Shown here piece by piece: positions 1-8,361 of a stretch of 64,000 nt of DNA; position 1 is the first letter of the stretch, and each line of letters opens with the position of its first letter. The DNA comes from JAGVPT01 sp963827085. GTDB taxonomy: Bacteria > Bacteroidota > Ignavibacteria > UBA10030 > UBA8401. Made by a program: the position numbers and the translations under genes. The DNA lies in the NCBI GenBank assembly GCA_963827085.1, contig CAWGZY010000002.1:310001-374000 (forward strand), in the 5' to 3' direction. The notes under the pieces were generated by a model that did no database searches, had not been told where the DNA came from, and was given only the letters and a program-made list of their open reading frames with translations.

Positions 1-1
1 T

Positions 2-478
2 ACGCTGACAAACTTCATCCAGGAAAGCGGTATTGTAACGGCGATGGTCGGATTATTAAACGCACCGAGAGGAACGAAACTCCACAAAAGACTTCTTAAC
101 GAAGGAAGATTGTTAAACGATTTTACCGGAAACAATACCGATTTTTCTATGAACTTCGTTCCGCAGATGAATTCCCAGAAACTCATCGATGGATATAAGA
201 CGATCCTGGACACTATCTATTCTCCCAAATACTATTATCAACGCGTCACTCTTTTTTTGAAAGATTTCAAACCGAAGAAGAAGGTGTTTCATCTTAATCC
301 AAATTACATCCTCGCGCTGCTGCGATCGATGTTTAAACTAGGCGTAATAGGCGAAGAAAGAATTTATTACTGGAAGTTATTCCTGTGGTCGTTGTTTTGT
401 AAACCCCAGCTTTTCTCGTTGGCAATATTGTATACGATTTACGGATTCCATTTCAGAAGGATCTCCACGAGTATTTAA
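2..478 (+). CDS. B12-binding-domain radical SAM protein, C-terminal part (5' end outside window)
   Basis: The reading frame is already open at base 2 and ends with TAA at 478, so only the last ~158 residues are present. The segment around GLLNAPRGTKLHKRL, the NFVPQM stretch and the YSPKYYYQR motif resemble the C-terminal DUF4070 region that follows the radical SAM core in B12-binding-domain radical SAM proteins. The cobalamin and CxxxCxxC iron-sulfur parts would lie upstream of the window, so the substrate cannot be inferred. A hydrophobic stretch near the C-terminus (LFLWSLFCKPQLFSLAILYT) may contact the membrane. It ends 17 bp before the next gene on the same strand. The family call rests on C-terminal motifs only. 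Confidence 0.6.
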   Translation, partial: TLTNFIQESGIVTAMVGLLNAPRGTKLHKRLLNEGRLLNDFTGNNTDFSMNFVPQMNSQKLIDGYKTILDTIYSPKYYYQRVTLFLKDFKPKKKVFHLNPNYILALLRSMFKLGVIGEERIYYWKLFLWSLFCKPQLFSLAILYTIYGFHFRRISTSI

Positions 479-495
479 CAATACGGTTAAACGTC

Positions 496-900
496 ATGGA
501 TCCATCTTCTCAGCGCTACTCGGCTCTTATAATCGATGACTCCCCGCACATGCGAATCCTCATGTCAAAGCTGCTGCTCCGCAGCGGGTTCACGCTCGTC
601 GACGTTGCCGTCAACGGTGCCGACGGACTGCAGCACTTCACCGCATCCAATCCCGATATTGTTTTTCTTGATGCAGTGATGCCCGAGATCGACGGACTGG
701 ATGTATTGCGAAAAATTAAGTCCCTCAAACCCGACACCATCGTCGCCATGACGACCTCGCTGTCGGAAAAGGAAAAAGTATTGAGGTTCAAGGAAGCGGG
801 AGCCGATTACTACCTGCTTAAACCATTTGAAGAGGGAAAATTCATGGAGACCCTGCAAAAAATGGTCGCGATTCTCGACCGACGTTCGAAAAAGGAATAA
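496..900 (+). CDS. Single-domain response regulator (CheY-like)
   Basis: This 134-residue protein is a complete receiver domain and nothing else. The acidic pair is at IIDDSP near the N-terminus, the phospho-acceptor Asp lies in IVFLDAVMP, the conserved Thr in MTTS and the conserved Lys in YLLKPF. It should take phosphate from a histidine kinase and signal by protein contact, because there is no DNA-binding output. It is followed by a zinc-ribbon gene and a PilB/GspE-type ATPase gene on the same strand with gaps of only 3-4 bp. This suggests one operon and a link between phosphorelay and a type IV pilus-like machine. The link is inferred from position only. No strong Shine-Dalgarno precedes the ATG. 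Confidence 0.85.
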   Translation: MDPSSQRYSALIIDDSPHMRILMSKLLLRSGFTLVDVAVNGADGLQHFTASNPDIVFLDAVMPEIDGLDVLRKIKSLKPDTIVAMTTSLSEKEKVLRFKEAGADYYLLKPFEEGKFMETLQKMVAILDRRSKKE

Positions 901-904
901 GGCG

Positions 905-1240
905 ATGGAATGCCCGAAATGCAATCTGGTCAATGACGATACCCAGCGCTTTTGCTCATCATGCGGCACTGCGCTCGGCAATGTGTGCAAACGGTGCGGA
1001 ACCGCCGGCAAGCACGAAGCCAAATTTTGCGGTATGTGCGGAGCTGCGTTTCCTGTTTCAGGCGAGCAGCAGCGACTCTTTACACACGCGGCCATCACTC
1101 CGTCGCACACACCTCGACAATACACGGCTGAAGAAATTGAGGACCTTCTTTCTCTGCAAAAGCTCGCCCGCCAAGAAGCGCTGAATTCGGAGCAGTTGTC
1201 GCAAAAAGACCTCGACACTCTCTTCCAAAAATCAGAATAG
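905..1240 (+). CDS. Small double zinc-ribbon protein
   Basis: The start is placed at the ATG at 905, which follows AAGGAATAAGGCG and gives 111 residues. A longer in-frame ORF begins inside the upstream gene but is less likely. The first ~50 residues hold paired CxxC knuckles (CPKCN, CSSCG, CKRCG, CGMCG), typical of double zinc-ribbon domains that bind two zinc ions. The second half is hydrophilic, contains EEIEDLLSLQKLARQEAL, and looks helical. It lies 4 bp after a CheY-like gene and 3 bp before a PilB-like ATPase gene, so it is probably co-translated with both. An adaptor role between receiver and ATPase is possible, but nothing in the sequence proves it. Confidence 0.75.
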   Translation: MECPKCNLVNDDTQRFCSSCGTALGNVCKRCGTAGKHEAKFCGMCGAAFPVSGEQQRLFTHAAITPSHTPRQYTAEEIEDLLSLQKLARQEALNSEQLSQKDLDTLFQKSE

Positions 1241-1243
1241 ACC

Positions 1244-2944
1244 ATGACAACCGAAGACCAGAAATTTCTCACGGCACTTGTAGAACAGGGAACGCTTGAT
1301 CGTGATTTGCTGAAAGCAAGGGGAGGTGTTCTTGAAACTTCCATGCGAGAAAAAGGAATGGCTCGCGCCCTTCTGTCGACTTTCAATCTCACCGAGGAAA
1401 TTATTGCCGATACCCTGAGCAGAACATTTGCTCTGGGAAAGATGACCATTGCCGCCGAGATCGAGACGGCTCCGGAACAGCTCTTCACGGAGGATGAGAT
1501 ACGGTCATTCAGGACAATACCGGTGTTCCGGATTGGATTGGAATTGACCATGGCGTTTATCGATCCACCGGTCAAACAATTGCTCCTCCGATTGCAGCAA
1601 TTGACCGGGTATAGAGTTCTTCCTGTCTTCACGACGGCTTCCGATTTTGACGCAGCGTTGAAAAAATACCGAGGGTCAATCGACCGCATTCAATCTCTGA
1701 AGTCATCTATCGTCCTGGAGAAGTACGATATCCGTAACGTGAAGGGGAAAGAGGGCCCGTTCCCTGCCGACGGCAAGATCGAAGCAACAATGGCACAGGT
1801 GATGGACGAGATCATGCTGCGGGCAGCTAAGGCGGGTGCGAGCGACATCCATATTGAGCCTTCAGACACGGAGTTGATGATACGCTTCCGCGTCGACGGC
1901 GTGCTTCAACGAGTCGTCTCCTTCCCCCTTTCATATCACCCCGGAATGATTTCTGTGATCAAGTCCAAGGCGAAAATGGACATTTTCGAACACGCCATCC
2001 CGCAAGACGGAAGAATGGAGTTGACGTTTGCCGACCGCGTCTTCGACGTTCGGGTCAGCAGCCTCCCTCTCCTGAAAGGTGAAAAGGTCGTGATGCGCCT
2101 CCTCGGGAAATCGGCGATGATGATTGATCTCGCAAATCTCGGCTTTTCACCGCGGAATCTCAGCCTCTTTCGTATGCTCTTGAAACTCCCGAATGGGGTT
2201 GTCCTCGTCACGGGCCCAACGGGAAGCGGAAAAACAACGACTCTCTATTCGGCGTTGAACGAGAAGAAAAATATTACAACAAATATAACGACCGTAGAGA
2301 ATCCGGTAGAGTACACGCTACCGCTCATCAATCAAGTTCAAGTAGCTTCAGAACGCGGGTTGACGTTTGCAACTTCTCTGCGCGCCATTCTCCGCCAGGA
2401 CCCCGATGTAATTCTGATTGGAGAAATCCGCGACGCCGAAACGGGTATGATTGCAACGGAAGCTGCATTGACCGGACATCTCGTACTGAGCACACTCCAT
2501 ACCAATGACGCCATCGGCGCAATTTCCCGGATGGTAAACCTCGGTATTGCCTCCTTTTGGGTGAGCGCTTCGGTTATTGGAGTAGTCTCGCAGCGCCTCG
2601 TCAGAAAAATTTGTGTGCGGTGCAAACAAGAGTACACGCCCGACGACGAATCCCTATCGTTGCTCGGCCTTTCAGGTGTGCCCCGCGGTACCACGCTTTT
2701 CAGGGGAAAGGGGTGCGCTTTCTGCAGCGGCACAGGATACAAAGGGAGAATCGCAATCCACGAGGTCTTTATCATCACCGAAGAAATGCGGGATATCATC
2801 GTTGGCGAAGTAACAACGAGCAAACTCCGACAGCTTGCCATCGAAAACAATTTCCGCGACATGTTTTATGACGGAATACAGAAAGCCCTTGCGGGTATTA
2901 CATCCGTCGAAGAGGTGCAACGGGTCACTCGTCGTCTTTCCTGA
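1244..2944 (+). CDS. PilB/GspE-type secretion/pilus assembly ATPase
   Basis: The 566-residue product has the architecture of type IV pilus extension or type II secretion ATPases. An N-terminal MshEN-like region (about 1-150) precedes the core. Walker A is GPTGSGKTT at about 324-332. The Asp-box region reads DPDVILIGEIRD and the His box reads GHLVLSTLHTNDA. A tetracysteine zinc motif (CVRCKQEY and CAFCSGTGYKGR) lies near the C-terminus. It should hydrolyse ATP at the inner membrane to drive pilin polymerisation or secretion. No PilC, PilQ or PilM genes are adjacent. The local companions are a receiver, a zinc-ribbon protein and, 18 kb away, two pilin-like genes. It could power those pilins, but this is inferred. 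Confidence 0.9.
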   Translation: MTTEDQKFLTALVEQGTLDRDLLKARGGVLETSMREKGMARALLSTFNLTEEIIADTLSRTFALGKMTIAAEIETAPEQLFTEDEIRSFRTIPVFRIGLELTMAFIDPPVKQLLLRLQQLTGYRVLPVFTTASDFDAALKKYRGSIDRIQSLKSSIVLEKYDIRNVKGKEGPFPADGKIEATMAQVMDEIMLRAAKAGASDIHIEPSDTELMIRFRVDGVLQRVVSFPLSYHPGMISVIKSKAKMDIFEHAIPQDGRMELTFADRVFDVRVSSLPLLKGEKVVMRLLGKSAMMIDLANLGFSPRNLSLFRMLLKLPNGVVLVTGPTGSGKTTTLYSALNEKKNITTNITTVENPVEYTLPLINQVQVASERGLTFATSLRAILRQDPDVILIGEIRDAETGMIATEAALTGHLVLSTLHTNDAIGAISRMVNLGIASFWVSASVIGVVSQRLVRKICVRCKQEYTPDDESLSLLGLSGVPRGTTLFRGKGCAFCSGTGYKGRIAIHEVFIITEEMRDIIVGEVTTSKLRQLAIENNFRDMFYDGIQKALAGITSVEEVQRVTRRLS

Positions 2945-3067
2945 TGTATCTGAGGCGTGGAATTCGCCGAAAGCCCGCCGACTCCCCCCCTTCCGCGGCA
3001 CAGGAAGTTTTTCTTCAAGTCGGCTTAGACGCGATCTCAAATGCAGCATGACAATATTCATTGTCAG

Positions 3068-3126
3068 AGGCATCTGAAAAATCATCTCTCGCCAAGCCGC
3101 ACTTTTGGGATTATCCTGAAGTCTCT
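3068..3126. repeat. Dispersed repeat family A, short internally deleted copy
   Basis: The ends match the family found in full near 22.3 kb: it starts AGGCATCTGAAAAATCATCT and finishes TTTTGGGATTATCCTGAAG. The 60-70 bp centre rich in CGCAAAG words is missing. It sits in the 279 bp gap between the ATPase gene and the hybrid kinase gene. Confidence 0.55.
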
Positions 3127-3154
3127 GTTAAGATTTCTCCTTGTCCGTTTTTGC

Positions 3155-3188
3155 ATCCTCAATAAGAAAAGGTTCCATTATTGAGGAT
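3155..3188. promoter_or_regulatory. Perfect 11-bp inverted repeat upstream of hybrid kinase
   Basis: ATCCTCAATAA at 3155-3165 pairs perfectly with TTATTGAGGAT at 3178-3188 across a 12-nt loop. It ends 35 bp before the ATG of the 1260-residue kinase. It could be a dyad operator for a dimeric regulator or an RNA hairpin in the leader. There is no T-run after it, so an intrinsic terminator is less likely. Confidence 0.4.
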
Positions 3189-3223
3189 TCTCGCTTCGTA
3201 CATTAATCGCCTAATGTGCATTT

Positions 3224-6200
3224 ATGGATGACACAAGACCACAATCGCACCGTCAGTATTTACCATTGTGGAATTTCTGGCTTGCAGCGGCAGTCTGGAC
3301 AGCCCTCATCGGTTTCTCCTTTGTGTACAATGTACATTCGACACGCTCCATGATGTCGCAAATGGCTCTCTTCGAAGCACGCAGGATTTTTGAGAGAAAC
3401 ATCGCAAGCAGTCATTGGGAGGCTGGTTCGCTCGGCCTTCAGCTCAACTTCGGATCGAACGCACTCACGCAAGGCCGCATCACGAGTTTAAAACTCGTCG
3501 ACGAGAAAAACGCCCCCGATGTCTGGGAACGCACTTCCGTCGAGCGGCTTTCGCACGGAGAAGTTGAAATAGCCGATGTCATGACGGTCGATGGGTTTCC
3601 GTATCTTCGCGTGATGAAACCGCTCGTCGTTACCAGGCGCTGCCTGGATTGCCACTCGGCGCAAGGCTACTCCGAGGGAGAAATAAGGGGCGGGATAAGC
3701 GTTGCCGTACCGCTCAAATCTTCGCAGGAAATCGAAGCAAGAGATCAGAAGGCTTCCCTTCTGTGGCATTTCATTATCTATCTTGTCGGGCTCGGCGGAA
3801 TCATAGGGGGAACGATAAGCGTTCAGAAGAAAAGGCGGGCTCACGAATTTGCCCGTGAGGCTCAAGTCTCCGCAGAAAGGAAGCTGGCATCTCAGGAGCA
3901 ATATCTTAAAGCGATCGTTCAGGGCTCGCCGATTGCTGTGGTCGTTTTGGATTTACATCAGATCATCGAGTCATGCAACGAAGCATTCGAGAACATTTTC
4001 GGATACTCCATAACGGAAGCGGTCGGCAAGAACCTGGATGATTTGATCGTTCCGGCTGACCGCAGAACTGAAGCGGAACAATTGACGCGATCGTCCAACA
4101 GCGACGGAAGGGTTCACAAGGAATTGACGTGCCGCCGGAAGGACGGATCACTTGTCGCTGTCAAGGTTTTCGCCAAGTCGATTTCCATTAATGGACTCGA
4201 AGTGGGAGTCGTAGCGCAGTACGTCGATATCAGCGAGCAGAAGCAATCTAAGGAGAACCTGCAGAGAGAGAGAACGCTCCTTCGGACACTCATCGACAAC
4301 CTGCCAGACGCAATCTACGCCAAAGACACTTCCTGCCGTAAGACCATTGCCAATCCTGCAGACGTGCATAATATGGGGTTGCAGTCAGAAGCTGACGTCT
4401 TAGGCAAAGACGACTTTGACCTTTTCCCAAAAGATGTCGCGGAGGGATTCTTTGCTGACGACCAATCGGTTATTCAAACCGGCATACCCGTGCTCAATAG
4501 AGAAGAATATTTCATTGACGCAGAAGGCCGAAAGCGCTGGCTGGAAACTTCTAAACTTCCTTTGAAGGATGAGCGGGACAAAATTATTGGCATCATCGGC
4601 ATCGGTCGCGAAATTACGAAAAGAAAAAATGCCGAAGAAGCACTCAAGCATGAAAAAAGTGTTATGGAAGCCCTGATGGACAACGTCCCGGACAGCATCT
4701 ACTTTAAAGACCGCCAATGCCGGCTGACGAAAATCAGCCGAAAGATGTTGAATGATTTGAAAATGAATGATATGAGCCAGGTCATCGGAAAAACGGACGT
4801 GGATTTGTTCGGCGAGGAATTTGGCCGGAAAACACTGGAGAACGACGAGCGCCTGATGGCAATAGGTAAACCAATCGTGGGGTTAACCGAGAGCAGGAAG
4901 TTGGAGGACGGGAGTTTCTATTGGACGTCAACCACGAAGGTACCGCTTCGGGACAACAGCGGCCAAATCGTCGGGCTGGTCGGCATCACACGCGAAATCA
5001 ATGAGTTCATGAAGGCGCAGGAGGAGCGCGAACGTGAACGTAACCTCCTCCGCACGCTTATTGATAACATACCTGACTACATCTATGTGAAAGACCGGGA
5101 CGGCCGTTTTATTGTATCCAATACAGCCGTCGTGCATCAAATGGGGCTTGCTTCCGAGAACGAGCTTTTAGGAAAAACTGATTTCGACTTTTTCCCCCAC
5201 GATCTGGCTGCAAAATACTACGCAGAAGAACAAGCGATTATCCAGGCTGATAAGGGAATCTACAATCATGAAGGTCCCTCCGTCGATGCCAGCAAAGAAG
5301 AGAAAGATCGATGGGTTACGACGAACAAAGTCATTCTTCGGGATGGTCAAGGCAGCATCACCGGGTTCGTCGGTATCGGCCGCGACATCACTGAGCGAAA
5401 ACGGGCGGAAGAACAAATTCGTTCCCAATTATCGATTATCGAGGAACAGAATCTCGCGCTCACAACTGCAAATGAGAAAGCACTGGAAGCCACTAAAGCA
5501 AAAAGTGCATTTCTCGCCAGCATGTCGCATGAGCTGCGAACTCCTCTGAATGCCATCATCGGCTACAGCGAAATGCTGGACGAAGAAATGGGCGACAATG
5601 GCGACGACCGGTATCGCGCAGATGTTGAGAAGGTACGTTCGGCCGGCAAACATCTTTTAGGATTGATCAACGATATTCTCGATCTCTCGAAGATCGAATC
5701 CGGCAAGATGGAGTTGTATCTCGAAGAGTTCGACCTGAAAAACGTGATCGGGGAAGTGGCTTCGATGGTTCAGCCCCTGATCGCTCAGAATGAGAATACT
5801 TTTGTGTTGACGGGGAACGAGGAGTCTCGGCTTGTGCGGCTCGATCTCACGAAGGTCCGACAGATCCTCTTTAATCTTATCAGTAATGCGTCGAAGTTTA
5901 CGCAGAATGGCACCGTGTCGCTCGAGGTCGCTTCCGTTCCCGGCGACGCCGCTCCACGGCCGGCAATTCGCTTCAGGGTTTCCGATACCGGAATAGGAAT
6001 TACGAAAGAACAAGAAGAACGGCTTTTTAAAGAGTTTGCTCAAGCGGACGGCTCCACGACTCGCAGGTACGGCGGCACCGGCCTTGGCCTTGCGATCTCG
6101 AAACGATTTTGTGAAATGATGGGAGGTTCGATAGGCATAGAAAGTTCCTCAAGTAAAGGAACTACATTTGTCGCTACTTTACCGCAGCGAATTGAGGAAC

Positions 6201-7006
6201 CCCACGAAGGGACGATCCCTATAACAGTACCGTCGATTATCGCAGACAGAGTCTTCCCGAAAAAATCGTGTATCCTTATTATCGATGACGATCCCGGTGT
6301 GCTGGATTTGTTGACCCGTTATCTTACGAAAGAGGGCTATCTCACTGTAGCCGTCTCGAGCGGCGACGAAGGCCTGCAGCGCGCAAGAGAAATCATACCT
6401 CTCGCAATTATTCTCGATGTTGTGATGCCGTCAAAAGATGGGTGGGCTGTCTTGCAGGAAATAAAGAGCGATCCGGCCTTGGAAGACGTCCCCGTCGTCA
6501 TGCATACGATGGTGGACGACAAGAATTTCGGGCTTGCGGTCGGGGCTTCGGAATACCTGACCAAGCCGGTCGATAAAGAAAAGATCCTGCACGTCATCCA
6601 ACGGCTCACACCCAAGGTCAAACGCAGCTACGTCCTTGTTGTCGATGACGATTCGGACGCTCGCACTACCATCTGCCGTCCAATCGAGAAAGCAGGGTGG
6701 GAAGTGCGGACTGCCGACAACGGAAAATCAGCCATCGCAATTCTCGAGAAAGAAATCCCCGGCATCATCTTCCTGGATCTCATGATGCCCGTCATGGATG
6801 GATTTGAGTTTCTTGCCATTCTCCAAAACAAAAAAGAGTGGACTCAAATTCCCGTGGTCATCGTCACATCGAAGGACCTCACGATCGACGAACGTCAACG
6901 ATTGAATCGATCCGTCATGAACGTCATCCAGAAGGGGGACCTGACGCCGGACAAACTCCTCAAACAGTTGACGATGCTTGTTCCCCGCATGTCGCAGAAA
7001 CCATAA
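3224..7006 (+). CDS. Membrane hybrid histidine kinase with CxxCH sensor, four PAS domains and two receivers
   Basis: In this 1260-residue protein a transmembrane helix (about 17-37) is followed by a DUF3365/Tll0287-like periplasmic domain carrying CLDCH at 140-144, a c-type haem attachment motif. A second helix (about 177-200) follows. Four PAS modules then span about 225-730, each of the last three ending in a PAC-like segment such as GIGREITKRK or GIGRDITERK. The HisKA phospho-His is H769 in SMSHELRTPLN. The ATPase shows the N box at about N887, DTGIG at 921-925 and GTGLGLA at 951-957. Two C-terminal receivers have Asp at 1065 and 1185. It likely senses redox state or a small ligand through haem and passes phosphate to its own receivers or to the CheY-like protein encoded 19 bp downstream. 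Confidence 0.9.
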   Translation: MDDTRPQSHRQYLPLWNFWLAAAVWTALIGFSFVYNVHSTRSMMSQMALFEARRIFERNIASSHWEAGSLGLQLNFGSNALTQGRITSLKLVDEKNAPDVWERTSVERLSHGEVEIADVMTVDGFPYLRVMKPLVVTRRCLDCHSAQGYSEGEIRGGISVAVPLKSSQEIEARDQKASLLWHFIIYLVGLGGIIGGTISVQKKRRAHEFAREAQVSAERKLASQEQYLKAIVQGSPIAVVVLDLHQIIESCNEAFENIFGYSITEAVGKNLDDLIVPADRRTEAEQLTRSSNSDGRVHKELTCRRKDGSLVAVKVFAKSISINGLEVGVVAQYVDISEQKQSKENLQRERTLLRTLIDNLPDAIYAKDTSCRKTIANPADVHNMGLQSEADVLGKDDFDLFPKDVAEGFFADDQSVIQTGIPVLNREEYFIDAEGRKRWLETSKLPLKDERDKIIGIIGIGREITKRKNAEEALKHEKSVMEALMDNVPDSIYFKDRQCRLTKISRKMLNDLKMNDMSQVIGKTDVDLFGEEFGRKTLENDERLMAIGKPIVGLTESRKLEDGSFYWTSTTKVPLRDNSGQIVGLVGITREINEFMKAQEERERERNLLRTLIDNIPDYIYVKDRDGRFIVSNTAVVHQMGLASENELLGKTDFDFFPHDLAAKYYAEEQAIIQADKGIYNHEGPSVDASKEEKDRWVTTNKVILRDGQGSITGFVGIGRDITERKRAEEQIRSQLSIIEEQNLALTTANEKALEATKAKSAFLASMSHELRTPLNAIIGYSEMLDEEMGDNGDDRYRADVEKVRSAGKHLLGLINDILDLSKIESGKMELYLEEFDLKNVIGEVASMVQPLIAQNENTFVLTGNEESRLVRLDLTKVRQILFNLISNASKFTQNGTVSLEVASVPGDAAPRPAIRFRVSDTGIGITKEQEERLFKEFAQADGSTTRRYGGTGLGLAISKRFCEMMGGSIGIESSSSKGTTFVATLPQRIEEPHEGTIPITVPSIIADRVFPKKSCILIIDDDPGVLDLLTRYLTKEGYLTVAVSSGDEGLQRAREIIPLAIILDVVMPSKDGWAVLQEIKSDPALEDVPVVMHTMVDDKNFGLAVGASEYLTKPVDKEKILHVIQRLTPKVKRSYVLVVDDDSDARTTICRPIEKAGWEVRTADNGKSAIAILEKEIPGIIFLDLMMPVMDGFEFLAILQNKKEWTQIPVVIVTSKDLTIDERQRLNRSVMNVIQKGDLTPDKLLKQLTMLVPRMSQKP

Positions 7007-7025
7007 CATTGAGAATCGGCAGCCA

Positions 7026-7394
7026 ATGGCCCAAATACTTCTCGTCGAAGACAATGATGCAAACCGTGAAATGCTCTCCCGCCGCCTCAAAAGACGCGGG
7101 TTTACAATCATCGAGGCCGTGGATGGCCAGCGTGCAATCGAGACTGCACAATCTGCAAGACCTGACCTCATCCTCATGGACATGAGTCTCCCCGTGATTG
7201 ACGGATGGGAAGCGACAAAGCGGATCAAGGGAGATCCGGAGCTCAAGCACATACCCATTGTCGGATTGACGGCGCACGCTATGGTTGGAGATCGTGAAAT
7301 GGCATTACAGGCTGGATGTGACGAGTATGCAACGAAACCGGTGGACTTTGAACGGTTGGTAGAGACGATCAATCGGCTTCTTGCAAATCCCTAA
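7026..7394 (+). CDS. Single-domain response regulator (CheY/DivK-like)
   Basis: The ATG at 7026 gives a 122-residue receiver beginning MAQILLVEDND, where receiver domains normally start. An in-frame upstream ATG would add 16 residues without domain content. The phospho-acceptor Asp lies in LILMDMSLPVIDG, Thr in GLTAHAM and Lys in YATKPVDF. There is no output domain, so it should act as a diffusible phospho-signal or relay protein. It begins 19 bp after the hybrid kinase stop on the same strand and is very probably its partner. The LTAHAM segment is typical of DivK-like receivers that work with hybrid kinases. Confidence 0.9.
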   Translation: MAQILLVEDNDANREMLSRRLKRRGFTIIEAVDGQRAIETAQSARPDLILMDMSLPVIDGWEATKRIKGDPELKHIPIVGLTAHAMVGDREMALQAGCDEYATKPVDFERLVETINRLLANP

Positions 7395-7457
7395 CGGCAC
7401 TATGAGTTGTCGACCGGATTCCTTACCGTAAACTCCAACCCTTTTCCTTTCTTAGCC

Positions 7458-7910
7458 TCACCGAAGCACCACGCCCGATTCCCCGGATGTTGCGAGAACT
7501 GCGCCCGTATTCGAACCTTTGACTCTAATCCCCGAATGTCCCGCAGCTTGAACATTCGCATAATACGAATCCAACAGAAGAGCGACAGCTTTCTTGTCAT
7601 CTTCGCTGTAACTGTTCCATCGCTCTTCGTTAAATACGCATGTCGATGACGGTGTATGGTACTCGATCACGAATCCTACTTGGATCCAGCTTTCAACGAT
7701 GTGGCGCCTCACTTCCGGATCGTTGGTATAGATATCGTCGGCGTTCCGGCTTCCAAGATAACCTTTGATCACGAAAACGGCGCCACCAAGGACAAACAAC
7801 AAGAGAACAAATACGATTTTTCTGTTCTTCCGATTGCGCTTCAAAATAAGTTCGGAGTTGGCCTTCATACCCTCCGTAAACATCTTTTCTTCATCTTCTG
7901 CAAATCCCAT
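7458..7910 (-). CDS. Hypothetical single-pass membrane protein
   Basis: I do not recognise this 150-residue protein. The ATG at 7910 is preceded by AAAAGGAGATGCTCTC, a good ribosome site. A basic segment (LKRNRKNRK) precedes one hydrophobic helix at about 31-49 (IVFVLLLFVLGGAVFVIKG), so the N-terminus is probably cytoplasmic and residues ~50-150 outside. The outer part holds a single Cys in PSSTCVFNEERW, followed by DDKKAVALLLDSYYANVQAAG, which looks helical. It is convergent with the preceding receiver gene (63 bp gap) and is preceded upstream by repeats, so it is probably transcribed alone. Confidence 0.6.
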   Translation of the reverse strand: MGFAEDEEKMFTEGMKANSELILKRNRKNRKIVFVLLLFVLGGAVFVIKGYLGSRNADDIYTNDPEVRRHIVESWIQVGFVIEYHTPSSTCVFNEERWNSYSEDDKKAVALLLDSYYANVQAAGHSGIRVKGSNTGAVLATSGESGVVLR

Positions 7911-7963
7911 GAGAGCATCTCCTTTTTAGGGTGCAACAGAAACTATTCCGTTGAATGGTCGAC

Positions 7964-8106
7964 TGATGTTACGCAAAAATCCTTTTTGACACACCCCCAA
8001 CCCCTCTCTCTTTCGCCGCACGCTCACACACAGAGGGGAGCGGCGGGGTGTGTCCTTTGTTTAGTGGAGCACTTCCTTCATAAATTTTTCAGAATGCGTA
8101 ACATCA
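7964..8106. repeat. MITE-like repeat family B, copy 1
   Basis: The element is bounded by TGATGTTACGCA at 7964-7975 and its exact inverse complement TGCGTAACATCA at 8095-8106. Inside, GACACACCCC (7988-7997) pairs with GGGGTGTGTC (8045-8054) around a CCCCTCTC/GAGGGGAG core, so the single strand could fold into a long hairpin. It has no coding capacity. Related copies lie near 16.8, 20.1 and 22.25 kb. A family A repeat begins 8 bp further on. Confidence 0.7.
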
Positions 8107-8113
8107 ATAATTA

Positions 8114-8250
8114 GAGACTTCTGAATAATTCCAAAAGTCTGCTCACGCAAAGGTATAGCTTCGCCAGACGCAAAGTCGCAAAATGATTTAAAAATAGGCT
8201 CCTTGCGCCTTGGCGGCTTGGCGCGAGACGATTTTTCAGATGTCTCAATT
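8114..8250. repeat. Dispersed repeat family A, copy 2
   Basis: It begins GAGACTTCTGAATAATTCC, ends TTTTTCAGATGTCTC, and has a centre rich in CGCAAAG and GCGCGAG words. The two ends are imperfect inverted repeats. The same layout, in either orientation, occurs near 17.0, 22.3, 33.5 and 41.3 kb. It lies directly beside a family B copy. Confidence 0.65.
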
Positions 8251-8361
8251 AACTCTGAATTCCGCGTCAAGCGCGGAATGACATGCTTTTTCTCTTCATC
8301 GACCTCGATCTTTGATGATGGACTTTCACTCTACCTTCCTTTTTGCACCGCAAACATCATT

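Noticed and set aside
565..1689. 374-codon open frame on the minus strand
   Set aside because: It crosses three well-supported plus-strand genes, has no recognisable motif and no ribosome site, so it is a shadow.
8061..8270. Short minus-strand frame across repeats A and B
   Set aside because: It is made entirely of dispersed repeat sequence; similar frames at other copies are not conserved.
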